This document shows positions 6,701 to 15,836 of a stretch of DNA of 50,302 nucleotides, in pieces. A model generated the notes under the pieces. It searched no databases. It worked only from the letters and a program-made list of their open reading frames with translations, and was not told the origin of the DNA. The DNA lies in NCBI GenBank assembly GCA_029254375.1, contig JAQWXR010000016.1, positions 1 to 50,302 on the forward strand, written 5' to 3'. Position numbers and translations under genes: made by a program. Position 1 is the first letter of the stretch; each line of letters begins with the position of its first letter. This DNA is from Schleiferiaceae bacterium (lineage in GTDB: Bacteria > Bacteroidota > Bacteroidia > Flavobacteriales > Schleiferiaceae).

Positions 6701-9049
6701 ATGGCAAAAAATCTGGTTATCGTCGAGTCCCCGGCAAAAGCAAAGACGATTGAAAAATTCTTAGGTCCGGACTTTAAAGTAGAATCCAGCTTCGGTCATA
6801 TTCGTGATTTGAGTAATAAAGGACTCGGGGTCGACGTAGAAAAAGATTTTGCTCCTGATTATGCCGTCAGTGTGGATAAAAAGGATGTCGTCAAGAAACT
6901 GAAGAAACTCGCAAAGGAATCTGAAACGGTTTGGCTCGCTTCGGATGAGGACCGTGAGGGAGAAGCTATTGCCTGGCACCTTGCGGAGGCCTTGGAGCTA
7001 GATGCCTTGAAGACGAATCGCATCGTTTTCCACGAAATTACCAAAACCGCCATCCTAAAAGCTATTGACGAGCCGCGACGCATCGATATGGATCTCGTCA
7101 ACGCTCAACAGGCAAGACGCGTGTTAGACCGGATTGTGGGCTTTGAACTCTCCCCTGTATTGTGGAAAAAAGTACAGCGTGGCCTCAGTGCCGGACGAGT
7201 GCAGTCTGTGGCCGTTCGTTTGATTGTCGAGCGGGAGCGGGAAATTCAAGCCTTTGAAGCCCAAAGCGACTTCCGGATTCAAGGCCAATTCGCCAATCCA
7301 GGCGGGGCCGTATTTTCAGCTGAAATGCCCCAAGGCGTTGGCGAGCGCCATGAGGTGGAGCAAACCCTCGAGAGCCTCGGAACATCTCCATTCCATGTGG
7401 CTTCCTTAGAAAAGAAGGCGGCGAGTCGCCGTCCTGCCGCCCCATTTACCACGTCTACCTTGCAACAGGAAGCCTCACGAAAACTAGGCTACTCAGTGAA
7501 TCGGACGATGTCGTTAGCCCAAGGCCTGTATGAGAACGGCTTGATAACTTACATGCGAACGGATTCCGTTAATCTGAGTGAAGACGCCTTAGCCGCTGCG
7601 CAAGACAGCATCAGCTCGAACTATGGCTCCCAATATGTTCAATTGCGCCGCTACAGCACGAAGGCAAAAGGAGCCCAAGAAGCGCACGAAGCCATTCGGC
7701 CAACAAATTTACACGTGAGTACTGGGGGACTTGATCCGGGCCAAAAGAAGCTATATGAACTCATATGGAAGCGCACCATGGCTTCCCAAATGGCCGACGC
7801 CAAGCTCGAACGCACAACGGCTCAACTTGAAAATTCGGCGGGACTTCGCTTTGTAGCCAAAGGCGAGATGATTGCCTTTGATGGATTTCTTAAAGTCTAC
7901 CGTGAGGGAGTCGACGAGGAAGAAGAGGATGCCGGTTTATTGCCCTCCCTCGCCCAAGGAGACGCTGTGGCCTTGTTGCGTGCAACGGCTCAACAACGCT
8001 TCACTCGCCCTCCAGGGCGCTTTACCGAAGCCACCCTGGTCAAAGCCCTTGAAGAACTTGGCATTGGCCGGCCATCGACTTATGCCCCCACAATTACCAC
8101 TGTTCAGAAGCGCGGTTATGTCCAGAAAGGCGTGAACGAAGGACTCGAACGGGCCTATGCTGTGGGCACCTTCAGCGCTGGACAATGGAATTGGGAAGAC
8201 AAAACAGAAAAAACAGGCTCGGACAAAGGCCGAATGGTCCCAACCGACATGGGAAATATTGTGACTGATTTTCTCAATGAGCATTTTGCTACTGTTATGG
8301 ACTATCAGTTCACAGCCAAGATGGAAAGTGATTTTGACTTGGTTGCCGACGGCAAAGTGCCCTGGACGGAAATCCTCGCTGATTTCTATCAAGGCTTCAA
8401 TGGCCTCATTATGAAGTCTGCCGATGCTGACCGCGCGAGTGGCCAGCGTCTTCTTGGAGAGGAGCCCAAAACAGGAAAACCTGTCTATGCTCGGATTGCT
8501 CGATTTGGGGCGGTGGTTCAAGTTGGAGAGACCACCGATGAAGAGAAACCTCGTTTTGCAGGGATTCCAGAAGGAATGTCCGTCGAAACGATTACCCTCG
8601 AAGAAGCCCTACCATTACTGAGCTTGCCACGCACCTTAGGATCCTATGAGGGGCAGCCATTGAAAACGAGCATTGGCCGATTCGGCCCGTATGTTCAAGT
8701 GGGCAAGACCTTTGTCAGCCTCCCAGAAGAACTTAGCCCATACTCCGTTACGGAAGCCGAAGCGGTGGCACTCATCCAAGCCAAAGCCTTGGCCACGGCC
8801 GCTGCACAGCTAGCCTCTTTTGAAGGACCTGAAGGACCCATCCTCGTGACGCAAGGCCGCTACGGCCCCTACATGAAGTACAACGGCGCCAATTACCCCA
8901 TCCCGAAAACTACGGATGCTGGGACATTAACGGCAGAAACTGCACTGGAACTTATCGCCGCCACAGGGGACCGAAAACCCTCGAGCCGGGGACGCAAAGC
9001 CGCAGGCCGCAAACCTGCAGCGAGCAAAGGCAAAGCGAAAAAGAGCTAA
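6701..9049 (+). CDS. topA: DNA topoisomerase I (type IA)
   Basis: TopA relaxes negative supercoils through a 5'-phosphotyrosine intermediate. The 782-residue protein starts with the Toprim domain (LVIVESPAKAKTIEKFLG, then the metal-binding SDEDREGEAIAWHL). The catalytic tyrosine is Tyr284 in GLITYMRTDS, and the GIGRPSTYAPTI motif of the core follows. The C-terminus has two topoisomerase C-terminal repeats (IGRFGPYVQVG, QGRYGPYMKYNG) and a Lys/Arg/Ala-rich tail (RGRKAAGRKPAASKGKAKKS). The Cys4 zinc fingers of the E. coli enzyme are absent, as usual in this phylum. Start ATG at 6701 gives the standard N-terminus. The arginase-like gene follows after 3 nt. Confidence 0.97.
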   Translation: MAKNLVIVESPAKAKTIEKFLGPDFKVESSFGHIRDLSNKGLGVDVEKDFAPDYAVSVDKKDVVKKLKKLAKESETVWLASDEDREGEAIAWHLAEALELDALKTNRIVFHEITKTAILKAIDEPRRIDMDLVNAQQARRVLDRIVGFELSPVLWKKVQRGLSAGRVQSVAVRLIVEREREIQAFEAQSDFRIQGQFANPGGAVFSAEMPQGVGERHEVEQTLESLGTSPFHVASLEKKAASRRPAAPFTTSTLQQEASRKLGYSVNRTMSLAQGLYENGLITYMRTDSVNLSEDALAAAQDSISSNYGSQYVQLRRYSTKAKGAQEAHEAIRPTNLHVSTGGLDPGQKKLYELIWKRTMASQMADAKLERTTAQLENSAGLRFVAKGEMIAFDGFLKVYREGVDEEEEDAGLLPSLAQGDAVALLRATAQQRFTRPPGRFTEATLVKALEELGIGRPSTYAPTITTVQKRGYVQKGVNEGLERAYAVGTFSAGQWNWEDKTEKTGSDKGRMVPTDMGNIVTDFLNEHFATVMDYQFTAKMESDFDLVADGKVPWTEILADFYQGFNGLIMKSADADRASGQRLLGEEPKTGKPVYARIARFGAVVQVGETTDEEKPRFAGIPEGMSVETITLEEALPLLSLPRTLGSYEGQPLKTSIGRFGPYVQVGKTFVSLPEELSPYSVTEAEAVALIQAKALATAAAQLASFEGPEGPILVTQGRYGPYMKYNGANYPIPKTTDAGTLTAETALELIAATGDRKPSSRGRKAAGRKPAASKGKAKKS

Positions 9050-9052
9050 ACC

Positions 9053-10207
9053 ATGTGGGAAAACGCCCTTCAACCCGTACCAAACGCCTGGCTTGAGGAC
9101 GCCCTGCCAGGGACTTTAGGTCAAAGTCTTATCGTTCATACAGAGGAACATGGTTTCCCTAATTTACTTGAGGTCCGTATCGCCTTCATCGGAGTCCCCG
9201 AAGATCGCGGAAGTGCCGAGCAACGTGGCGTACGTGATGCCTCCAGAGTAGTTCGCAAAGAATTGTACGCCCTGTTTCCTGGCTCCTGGGATTTCAAGGT
9301 GGCTGATTTGGGAGATATCCTTCCGGGTAGAGATACGGTAGACAGTATGACCGCATTGCAAGAGCTTTGTGTCGAAGTGCTCAAATGCCAATGCATCCCA
9401 TTTGTACTGGGTGGAAGCTCGGACCTAGGTCTGGCGTTATACCGGGCCTACTCACAAATGGAACAAATGATCAATGTGGCAGTGGCTCATAGCCGAATCG
9501 CCTTAGGTCAGGATAGCGAGCCTTTATCAGACCAAAATGTGCTAAGTCACATGCTCACGGCAAAACCTTATTCGCTTTATAACCTTTCGCACATTGGCCA
9601 CCAAGCCTATTATGTCGCTCCTGAGGTCCTTGATCTCTTTGAGCGTATGCACTTTCATGCCCATCGCTTGGGAGACATTCGAGGCCAAGTTCAAGAAATC
9701 GAACCCCTCGTGCGTGATGCCGATTTATTCCTTTTAAATAATCACGTCCTGCGCATGGCTGATGGTCCCGGGCAGTCTCATCCATCACCCAACGGGTTGA
9801 CGGCGGAGGAGCTTTGTGCCACGTTTCGCTACGCGGGCATGAGTGATAAGCTAAGCGCCATAGGCTACTTCGACTATAATCCTCAACTCGATCCTACGGG
9901 CCAAAATGCCCGGCTTATAGCCCAGGCATTTTGGTACTTCCTGGAGGGGGTTCAGTGGCGAAAAGGGGACTATCCGATGCGCTCGAAAAACGACTATACC
10001 CGCTTTACCGTTTTATTGGAGTCTCATAGCCAAGAGCTCATATTTTATAAATCGCCTTTTAGCGGGCGCTGGTGGATGGAAGTTCCTGCGCACCCTGGGC
10101 AGGATGCGCGTCAACACTTAATGCCCTGTTCTTCGAAAGATTACGAGGCTGCACAGCAAGGCGAAATTCCCGACCGATGGTGGAAAGCCGTGCACAAAGC
10201 CATTTAA
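9053..10207 (+). CDS. arginase/formimidoylglutamase-fold protein, metal ligands mostly lost
   Basis: The 384-residue protein resembles the ureohydrolase (arginase, agmatinase, formimidoylglutamase) family: FIGVPEDRGSAEQRGVRDAS near residue 46, PFVLGGSSDL at 117-125, and a C-terminal region with IGYFDYNPQLD. In active family members the two manganese ions are held by a His in GGxH, by DAHxD, and by SxDxDxxDP. Here the corresponding segments read GGSSD (120-124), VAHSR (144-148) and LNNHVLRMAD (228-237), so most ligands are gone and catalysis is unlikely. No signal peptide is present. It sits 3 nt after topA and 64 nt before porP. From the context I infer a structural or regulatory role connected with the secretion/gliding genes. 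Confidence 0.75.
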   Translation: MWENALQPVPNAWLEDALPGTLGQSLIVHTEEHGFPNLLEVRIAFIGVPEDRGSAEQRGVRDASRVVRKELYALFPGSWDFKVADLGDILPGRDTVDSMTALQELCVEVLKCQCIPFVLGGSSDLGLALYRAYSQMEQMINVAVAHSRIALGQDSEPLSDQNVLSHMLTAKPYSLYNLSHIGHQAYYVAPEVLDLFERMHFHAHRLGDIRGQVQEIEPLVRDADLFLLNNHVLRMADGPGQSHPSPNGLTAEELCATFRYAGMSDKLSAIGYFDYNPQLDPTGQNARLIAQAFWYFLEGVQWRKGDYPMRSKNDYTRFTVLLESHSQELIFYKSPFSGRWWMEVPAHPGQDARQHLMPCSSKDYEAAQQGEIPDRWWKAVHKAI

Positions 10208-10245
10208 ATTTTTACCCAATTACCAAAAGGGTGGCGGATTATTTC

Positions 10246-10253
10246 TATTTTTA
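10246..10253 (+). promoter_or_regulatory. weak -7-like element before porP
   Basis: TATTTTTA matches TAnnTTTG except at the last base and ends 19 nt before the porP ATG, the same spacing as at mraZ. It is the only candidate in the 64-bp gap. It would allow the porP-gldKLMN genes to be transcribed apart from topA. Confidence 0.25.
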
Positions 10254-10271
10254 GGCCTCAAACTCCCCTGC

Positions 10272-11216
10272 ATGAATTTTAGAATCTTCATTACTACCGC
10301 TCTTTTAATTGGTCTCTCCGGAGTGGTCAAGGCACAGCAGGACGTTCAGTTCACCCAGTACTACCACAATACAATCGGCTTCAACCCCGGTGTAGCCGGC
10401 AGCAATGATGCCATTTGCCTCAATGTAGGCCATCGATCACAGTGGGTGGGTTTTGACAATGCGCCCACGACGCAAAATATCAATGCGGATATTCCGCTAT
10501 CTGTGCTTCATGGTGGGATTTTACTCAATATCGTCAACGATCAAATTGGATTTTTTCAAGATATCGCCGCTGCGGTAGGCTATGCCTATCAAATGGACCT
10601 CGGCCCTGGAACCTTGGGTATCGGATTGTCGGTTGATTTCCGAAATAAGAATGTCAAAACAGCTCAATGGATTTATCCCGACGGAACGGCAGGCTCAAGT
10701 GACCCCAGCGTTCTTCGCGGCGGAATGACGGCAATGACCCCCGAGCTCAATTTCGGAACCTATTACACCACAGATCTTTGGTATGCTGGTGTTTCCACTC
10801 GCCGAATGTTGCAAAGTGAAGCCAATTTTGGTGGCTCTGCTCGCTTCAAAAGCAAACTGCACTATTATCTGACTGGTGGGTATCATTTGTCAATTCCCGA
10901 CTATCAATTGGTTTTGACCCCAAGTATTTTGTTAAAATCTGATTTAAATTCCAACGTGTCATTTGATCTAAATGTCAACGCTTTGCTGCAGGACAAAATT
11001 TATGGTGGCTTGGGCTATAGAAATCAAGATGCAATCAGCTTAATGGCTGGATATCAAATACTTCCATCTCTTCGCCTCGCATACTCTTATGACATTACCA
11101 CGTCCGCCTTGAGCGGTTACAGTGCGGGGAGTCATGAGATTTTCCTTAACTATTGTTTCAATATTGAGATCCCTGAACCGATCCCAGGAAGCTATAGAAA
11201 CGTAAGATTTTTGTAA
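10272..11216 (+). CDS. porP: PorP/SprF family type IX secretion outer-membrane protein
   Basis: PorP/SprF proteins are outer-membrane beta barrels tied to the type IX secretion ring and to secreted adhesins. The 314-residue protein has a signal peptide (MNFRIFITTALLIGLSGVVKAQ) followed by the family hallmark QDVQFTQYYHNTIGFNPGVAGS. Alternating strands run to the end (SHEIFLNYCFNIEIPEP). Similar motifs around SQWVGFDNAPTTQNINADIPL match the family. It is directly followed by gldKLMN, the gene order of the por locus in Porphyromonas rather than that of an isolated gldKLMN. The ATG at 10272 gives a perfect signal peptide. A separate sprE or sprA gene is not in the window. Confidence 0.93.
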   Translation: MNFRIFITTALLIGLSGVVKAQQDVQFTQYYHNTIGFNPGVAGSNDAICLNVGHRSQWVGFDNAPTTQNINADIPLSVLHGGILLNIVNDQIGFFQDIAAAVGYAYQMDLGPGTLGIGLSVDFRNKNVKTAQWIYPDGTAGSSDPSVLRGGMTAMTPELNFGTYYTTDLWYAGVSTRRMLQSEANFGGSARFKSKLHYYLTGGYHLSIPDYQLVLTPSILLKSDLNSNVSFDLNVNALLQDKIYGGLGYRNQDAISLMAGYQILPSLRLAYSYDITTSALSGYSAGSHEIFLNYCFNIEIPEPIPGSYRNVRFL

Positions 11217-11249
11217 TATCGCAGCCTTATACGCGTTAAGCAAGTACCT

Positions 11250-12680
11250 ATGAAGAACGTAAACATCTTCTTCCGACTAGCCTCCTTGGCTAGCGTTGCC
11301 ATTTTGGCGGCGTGTTCTGGCTCGGACCACGGCGAGCTCGTCGGTGTCCAAAACCGCCCGGATTTTTACCCATCAGATCCCTACGGAATGGTCTACATTC
11401 CGCAAGGCTCGTTCAATATGGGCAATTCTGATATCGATGTCCCTTCGACGCTAACGGCTCCTACCAAAACCGTAAGCGTTTCATCCTTTTACATGGACGA
11501 AACGGAAATCACCAATAATGAGTATCGCCAATTCATCCAGTGGGTGCGTGATTCCATTTTGCGCTATCGCCTAGCCGAAGGTCTCGTCGAGGATTTTGAA
11601 TACATCAGCTATGCGGATATGAATAACCCAACCTATTTTGAGGAATATGTTGGATTAGAATATCCTGACTCAATGCAAACGCATCTGGATTGGAGCCGTA
11701 AGTTGGCATGGGACACACGTCGTTACCCTTCGATTGAATATACCGAAGTAGTCGAGTCTATGTATCTCGCCCCCGAAGAGCGCTACCTGGGCGGTCGCAT
11801 GTTAGATGCCCGTCAACTGAATTATCTATACTTCTGGATTGACAAGCAAAAGGCAGCGAAGAAATCTAATCGTGTAGCCTACGACTTCAATGATGCTGAT
11901 GGAGATGGACGCACCTTCTCCTACAAGGACTACATCAAAGACGGCAAAGCCATCTCTGATCGTTCTAGCTTCTTTGAAAGCGAGACTGTCAACATCTATC
12001 CCGATACCTTGGTATGGCTTGCTGACTTCACGTATTCTTTCAATGAGCAGATGCATGACAATTATTTCTGGCACCCAGCGTATGACAATTATCCTGTTGT
12101 GGGCATTAACTGGAAGCAGGCGATGGCCTTCTGTAACTGGCGTACGCGCTACCGCAATGAATATCTGAAAGACAATCTTGACTTTCAAGAAAACGAGTTT
12201 CGTCTGCCCACAGAATCTGAATGGGAGTACGCTGCACGCGGAGGATTTGAGTTGACTACATACCCCTGGGGTGGACCCTACACTACAAATAGCCAAGGTT
12301 GTTTTTTAGCCAACTTCAAACCCTCACGAGGTAACTTAACAGCTGATGGTGGTTTCCACCCCGTTAAGGTGACTTCCTATGAGCCCAACGGCTATGGTTT
12401 ATACTGTATGGCTGGAAACGTAGCCGAATGGACGAGTACTGCCTGGGACGAAGCCAGTTATTACTATGTGGCGGACTTTAACCCTGATTTTAAATACAAC
12501 GCCCAAGAAGGGGATGCCGAAACACTAAAGCGCAAGGTCATCCGCGGTGGGTCGTGGAAAGACATTGCCTCCTACATGCAAGTTGGAGCGCGTGATTACG
12601 AATATCAAGACACAAACAAATCCTATATCGGCTTTAGAACGGTTCAGAGCTTTCTGGGTCGCGATGCTCGTGATTTCTAA
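11250..12680 (+). CDS. gldK: type IX secretion/gliding lipoprotein GldK (PorK)
   Basis: GldK is an outer-membrane lipoprotein that forms a periplasmic ring with GldN. The 476-residue protein has a lipoprotein signal ending AILAAC, so Cys22 is lipidated. The rest is a formylglycine-generating-enzyme (sulfatase-modifying factor) fold: GMVYIPQGSFNMGNSD near residue 46, MDETEITNNEYRQFIQW, FRLPTESEWEYAARGG, MAGNVAEWTSTAWDE, and the closing VIRGGSWKD and SYIGFRTV. Known GldK proteins keep the fold but serve as structural parts. An insertion of about 150 residues splits the fold after ITNNEYRQF, typical of the family. It is followed by gldL after 44 nt. Confidence 0.95.
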   Translation: MKNVNIFFRLASLASVAILAACSGSDHGELVGVQNRPDFYPSDPYGMVYIPQGSFNMGNSDIDVPSTLTAPTKTVSVSSFYMDETEITNNEYRQFIQWVRDSILRYRLAEGLVEDFEYISYADMNNPTYFEEYVGLEYPDSMQTHLDWSRKLAWDTRRYPSIEYTEVVESMYLAPEERYLGGRMLDARQLNYLYFWIDKQKAAKKSNRVAYDFNDADGDGRTFSYKDYIKDGKAISDRSSFFESETVNIYPDTLVWLADFTYSFNEQMHDNYFWHPAYDNYPVVGINWKQAMAFCNWRTRYRNEYLKDNLDFQENEFRLPTESEWEYAARGGFELTTYPWGGPYTTNSQGCFLANFKPSRGNLTADGGFHPVKVTSYEPNGYGLYCMAGNVAEWTSTAWDEASYYYVADFNPDFKYNAQEGDAETLKRKVIRGGSWKDIASYMQVGARDYEYQDTNKSYIGFRTVQSFLGRDARDF

Positions 12681-12724
12681 ACATTACTACCCTCACTAAA
12701 TTCCAACACTAATTCTTCTTTGAC

Positions 12725-13378
12725 ATGGCTTTAATTGACGTAAACGGTAATCGCTTCAAAAATTTCATGACCAAACTTTATGGTTTGGGAGCAGCTGTCG
12801 TAATCATGGGTGCATTGTTTAAAATTATTCACTTACCATTTGCTGACTTGATGCTTATCGTAGGTCTAACTACAGAAGCCGTCATCTTTGCTATATCCGC
12901 TTTTGAGGCGCAACCCAAGGAGTACGATTGGTCTTTGGTTTATCCCGAATTCGAAGGCGGCGAAGCAATGGGTAAAGGCGCTCGAAAAGGCACGTTAACT
13001 CAGGAAATGGATCGCATGATGGACGAAGCCAAGATTGGCCCAGAATTGTTGTCCAGCTTAGGTGAAGGCATGCGCCGATTGAGCGATACTGCAGCCTCCT
13101 TAAACTCGGCTGTTGACGCAGCAGGAGCTACGGCTGCTTATTCAGATCAATTGAATTCGGCAGCCAAAAATATGGAGGCCCTCAACGCTTTGTATGCCGT
13201 TCAACTTGAGAACACGACCAACCAAGTGGAAGTTCAGAATAACCTGATGGAGAAGTTAGGTACATCCATGGCCACCTCAGAAAACTTGAATGAAGAAGTT
13301 ACTAAGCTCGCCAGTAATTTAGGACAGCTCAACGGAGTATATGGCAATATGCTAGCTGCCATGGGCGGTAACCGTTAA
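12725..13378 (+). CDS. gldL: type IX secretion/gliding motor protein GldL
   Basis: GldL is the inner-membrane stator of the proton-driven GldLM motor. The 217-residue protein has two membrane helices (about 17-35 and 41-58) joined by a short periplasmic turn, then the conserved YDWSLVYPEFEGG and a cytoplasmic coiled-coil tail. By alignment from memory with the Flavobacterium protein, the functionally important polar residues are kept: Tyr19 and Lys33/His36 of helix 1 and Glu51 in helix 2. The start MALIDVNGNRFKNFM is close to the usual start of the family. It lies between gldK and gldM, 54 nt before gldM. Confidence 0.95.
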   Translation: MALIDVNGNRFKNFMTKLYGLGAAVVIMGALFKIIHLPFADLMLIVGLTTEAVIFAISAFEAQPKEYDWSLVYPEFEGGEAMGKGARKGTLTQEMDRMMDEAKIGPELLSSLGEGMRRLSDTAASLNSAVDAAGATAAYSDQLNSAAKNMEALNALYAVQLENTTNQVEVQNNLMEKLGTSMATSENLNEEVTKLASNLGQLNGVYGNMLAAMGGNR

Positions 13379-13432
13379 TACTTAATTTTCGCTGCACTGA
13401 ACCGCTCCATTTTCAACGAATAACTACCCAAC

Positions 13433-14956
13433 ATGGCCTCAGGTAAACTGTCTCCCCGTCAAAAAATGATCAACATGATGTACTTGGTGTTGACTGCTAT
13501 GTTAGCACTCAACGTTTCCAAAGACATTCTGTTGGTTTTGCACAAGCTCGATCAAGGCATGACTGCGACAGTAAAAACTCTAGCTAAGGGTACCGAAAAT
13601 ATCTATCGTTCTTTTGAGGCTCAGCTTCAGGATAACCCGCGTGCAGCAGCACCTTGGGAGGTCGCCAAAGAAGTGCGCAATCAAACTGGGATTGCTTTTG
13701 GCCTATTGGATAAAACACGTAGCGACTTGATTGAACTTACGGGTGGTATTAACGAAGAAGAAGACGGTCGCCTGAACGGTGCCGACAACCGTGACATTCC
13801 TGAGAACTACTTGTTGAACGACAAGAGCATCGGAGGTCAAGGTGCCGCCAAAGAAATTAAAAATCAATTAATCGCGTACCATGATTATTTGATAACAGTA
13901 GCCGGGGACGATGAAAACCTGAAAAACGAATTAAATCAAGCATTCGACTTTTCAGACGTTACGCAAGAAGGGAAGAAAATGACGTGGGAAACCGCCACGT
14001 TTTCCGAATTACCCCTTGCCGGCATCATCCCTTTCATCACAGACCTGCAATCACGTGTTCGTAGAATGGAGGCAAAATCAGTGGAGCACCTTTTTGCTAC
14101 CATTGACGCATCAACCATTAAGTTTGACGGAGTTCGCGCCGTGGTTATGCCCACGAATGGAACCTTCGTAACTCAGGGAGGAACCTATGAAGCGGATGTT
14201 TTCTTAGCTGCATATAACAGTGGAAATAACCCAGAATTCACGGGGATCACTCCTTCCGCTATCGAAGGTGGCGTGGGGAAACTTAAATTACCTGCCTCGG
14301 GTATAGGAGAAAAGAAATTGACTGGTACCATGCAACTTCCAGGAAATGAGACCGTTTACACCTATGATGTGGTCTATACCGTAGCTCCTCCAATGGTGGT
14401 TATCTCGCCTTCTAAGATGAACGTTCTATACCGTAACGTAGACAATCCTCTAGAAGTTTCTGTTCCCGGTGTGGCCCCGAAAGACCTCATTGTTAGTGGT
14501 CCTGGTGTAAGTGGTAGCAATGGTAATTACACGGCAGATGTTACGAAGATTTCTGGTAAAGAGGTAGTGATCAACGTTCGTGTAAAAGAGCCAGATGGCA
14601 AGACACGAAACGCAGGATCTAAAGAATTCCGAATCAAAGGTTTGCCTCAAGCTGTTGGTATGGTCTTCAAGAAATCTGAAGGCATCATGTCCTCTGGCCT
14701 CTTAAGCAAGGCCACGATAGAAGCTGAATATCAAGACTTTCCGTTTGACTTGCCTTTGAAAGTCGTTGCTTTTGAATTGAAGATGGATGGTCAGCCTCCT
14801 ATCCAAGTTCAAGGGAATACTATTCCTAGCACCGCACGAGAACTTATCACGCGCCTCCGTCCAGGAAGTACTGTGAGTGTTCGAAAAATTGTTGCTACTA
14901 CGCCCAAAGGCCAACGTGTTTCCAATGTGGGTATCATCTCAATTGACGTTCAGTAA
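13433..14956 (+). CDS. gldM: type IX secretion/gliding motor protein GldM
   Basis: GldM is the rotor partner of GldL; a single N-terminal helix sits inside the GldL pentamer and the long periplasmic arm reaches the GldKN ring. The 507-residue protein starts MASGKLSPRQKMINMMYLVL, with the helix at about 14-32. Arg9 before the helix fits the conserved arginine reported for this motor. Four periplasmic domains follow: a helical D1 (residues ~35-220) and beta-rich D2-D4 with Gly/Pro turns such as VAPPMVVISPSKMNVLYRNVDN. The protein ends VGIISIDVQ. Length is typical. gldN follows after 2 nt, so the two are translationally close. Confidence 0.95.
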   Translation: MASGKLSPRQKMINMMYLVLTAMLALNVSKDILLVLHKLDQGMTATVKTLAKGTENIYRSFEAQLQDNPRAAAPWEVAKEVRNQTGIAFGLLDKTRSDLIELTGGINEEEDGRLNGADNRDIPENYLLNDKSIGGQGAAKEIKNQLIAYHDYLITVAGDDENLKNELNQAFDFSDVTQEGKKMTWETATFSELPLAGIIPFITDLQSRVRRMEAKSVEHLFATIDASTIKFDGVRAVVMPTNGTFVTQGGTYEADVFLAAYNSGNNPEFTGITPSAIEGGVGKLKLPASGIGEKKLTGTMQLPGNETVYTYDVVYTVAPPMVVISPSKMNVLYRNVDNPLEVSVPGVAPKDLIVSGPGVSGSNGNYTADVTKISGKEVVINVRVKEPDGKTRNAGSKEFRIKGLPQAVGMVFKKSEGIMSSGLLSKATIEAEYQDFPFDLPLKVVAFELKMDGQPPIQVQGNTIPSTARELITRLRPGSTVSVRKIVATTPKGQRVSNVGIISIDVQ

Positions 14957-14958
14957 TT

Positions 14959-15783
14959 ATGAAAAAGTTTCTTAGCCTCGTCGCTTTTGCCATTTCCTTG
15001 GCCTCATTCGGGCAAGTCATTAGTCCAGAGGATGATGGCTTAATCCCTCGTAGCGACATCCACTTCGCCAATACCCGTGTCGTTGCCTATCCTTTTTTGC
15101 GTCAGGACGACATGATGTGGTCTACACGTCATTGGGAGCGAATCCATGTTCAGGAGAAGTTGAATCACCCCCTATACTACCCTGTAGTGCCACTACCAGA
15201 TCGCAAGTCAATGTTTGATGTCTTAAAGGATGCCATCATGACCGAAGGAAGCATTCGCGAGGTATACCGTGACGACTTGTTCGAAATGTACTTGACTCCT
15301 CAAGAGGTCGCTCAAATACTTATCCGTGTTGATACATTGCGTGATCCAGATGACCCCAGCGTAATTCTTGCCGTCGACTCGATCGAATTAAAGGCCCCTA
15401 ACGTAATTGCTTGGGAAATTAAATCAGATTGGTACTTCGACAAGCAGCGCGGCGAAATGAAGAGCCGAATCATTGGTCTTTCTCCCGTAGTGAAGGATCC
15501 TCAGACCTCTGAGATCTACAATATCTTCTGGATTTGGTTCCCTGATGCACGTCAAGCCTTGTCAACAAATATTGCTTATAACCCTGAGAATAACACACGT
15601 CGTTTGACTTTTGACCAAATTCTTCAGATGCGCTACTTTAATTCTGTGGTGTATAAAGAAGACAATGTTTACGACCGTATGATCAAGGATTACAAGCAAA
15701 ACCGTCCAATGGAGCAATTGCTCGAATCTCGACGCCTACGTGAAGAGCTTCGCGATTATGAGCACACGTTGTGGCAGTTCTAA
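14959..15783 (+). CDS. gldN: type IX secretion/gliding protein GldN (PorN)
   Basis: GldN is the periplasmic partner of the lipoprotein GldK in the ring above the GldLM motor. The 274-residue protein has a signal peptide (MKKFLSLVAFAISLASFG, cleavage near 19) and family features including IREVYRDDLFEMYLTPQE, WEIKSDWYFDKQRGEMKSRI, IIGLSPVVKD and the C-terminal DRMIKDYKQNRP. It is the last gene of the topA-porP-gldKLMN series and is followed 17 nt later by a strong hairpin terminator. Confidence 0.95.
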   Translation: MKKFLSLVAFAISLASFGQVISPEDDGLIPRSDIHFANTRVVAYPFLRQDDMMWSTRHWERIHVQEKLNHPLYYPVVPLPDRKSMFDVLKDAIMTEGSIREVYRDDLFEMYLTPQEVAQILIRVDTLRDPDDPSVILAVDSIELKAPNVIAWEIKSDWYFDKQRGEMKSRIIGLSPVVKDPQTSEIYNIFWIWFPDARQALSTNIAYNPENNTRRLTFDQILQMRYFNSVVYKEDNVYDRMIKDYKQNRPMEQLLESRRLREELRDYEHTLWQF

Positions 15784-15800
15784 GTCTCAAAATCATTTCT

Positions 15801-15826
15801 AAAAGGCCGCATTAGCGGCCTTTTTT
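15801..15826 (+). terminator. rho-independent terminator after gldN
   Basis: AAAAGGCCGC (15801-15810) pairs perfectly with GCGGCCTTTT (15815-15824) around a 4-nt loop, and the T run continues to 15826. It closes the gldKLMN operon 11 nt before the ATG of the next gene. The A run on the left arm could also end transcription from the other direction. Confidence 0.93.
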
Positions 15827-15836
15827 ATTCTACATC

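Noticed and set aside
7937-8521. Reading frame of 194 codons opposite topA
   Set aside because: It lies entirely within the topA core coding region, and its translation has no recognisable domain.
9053-10207. Active formimidoylglutamase or arginase
   Set aside because: The overall fold is similar, but the metal-binding motifs are replaced by residues that cannot bind manganese, and no histidine or arginine breakdown genes are nearby.
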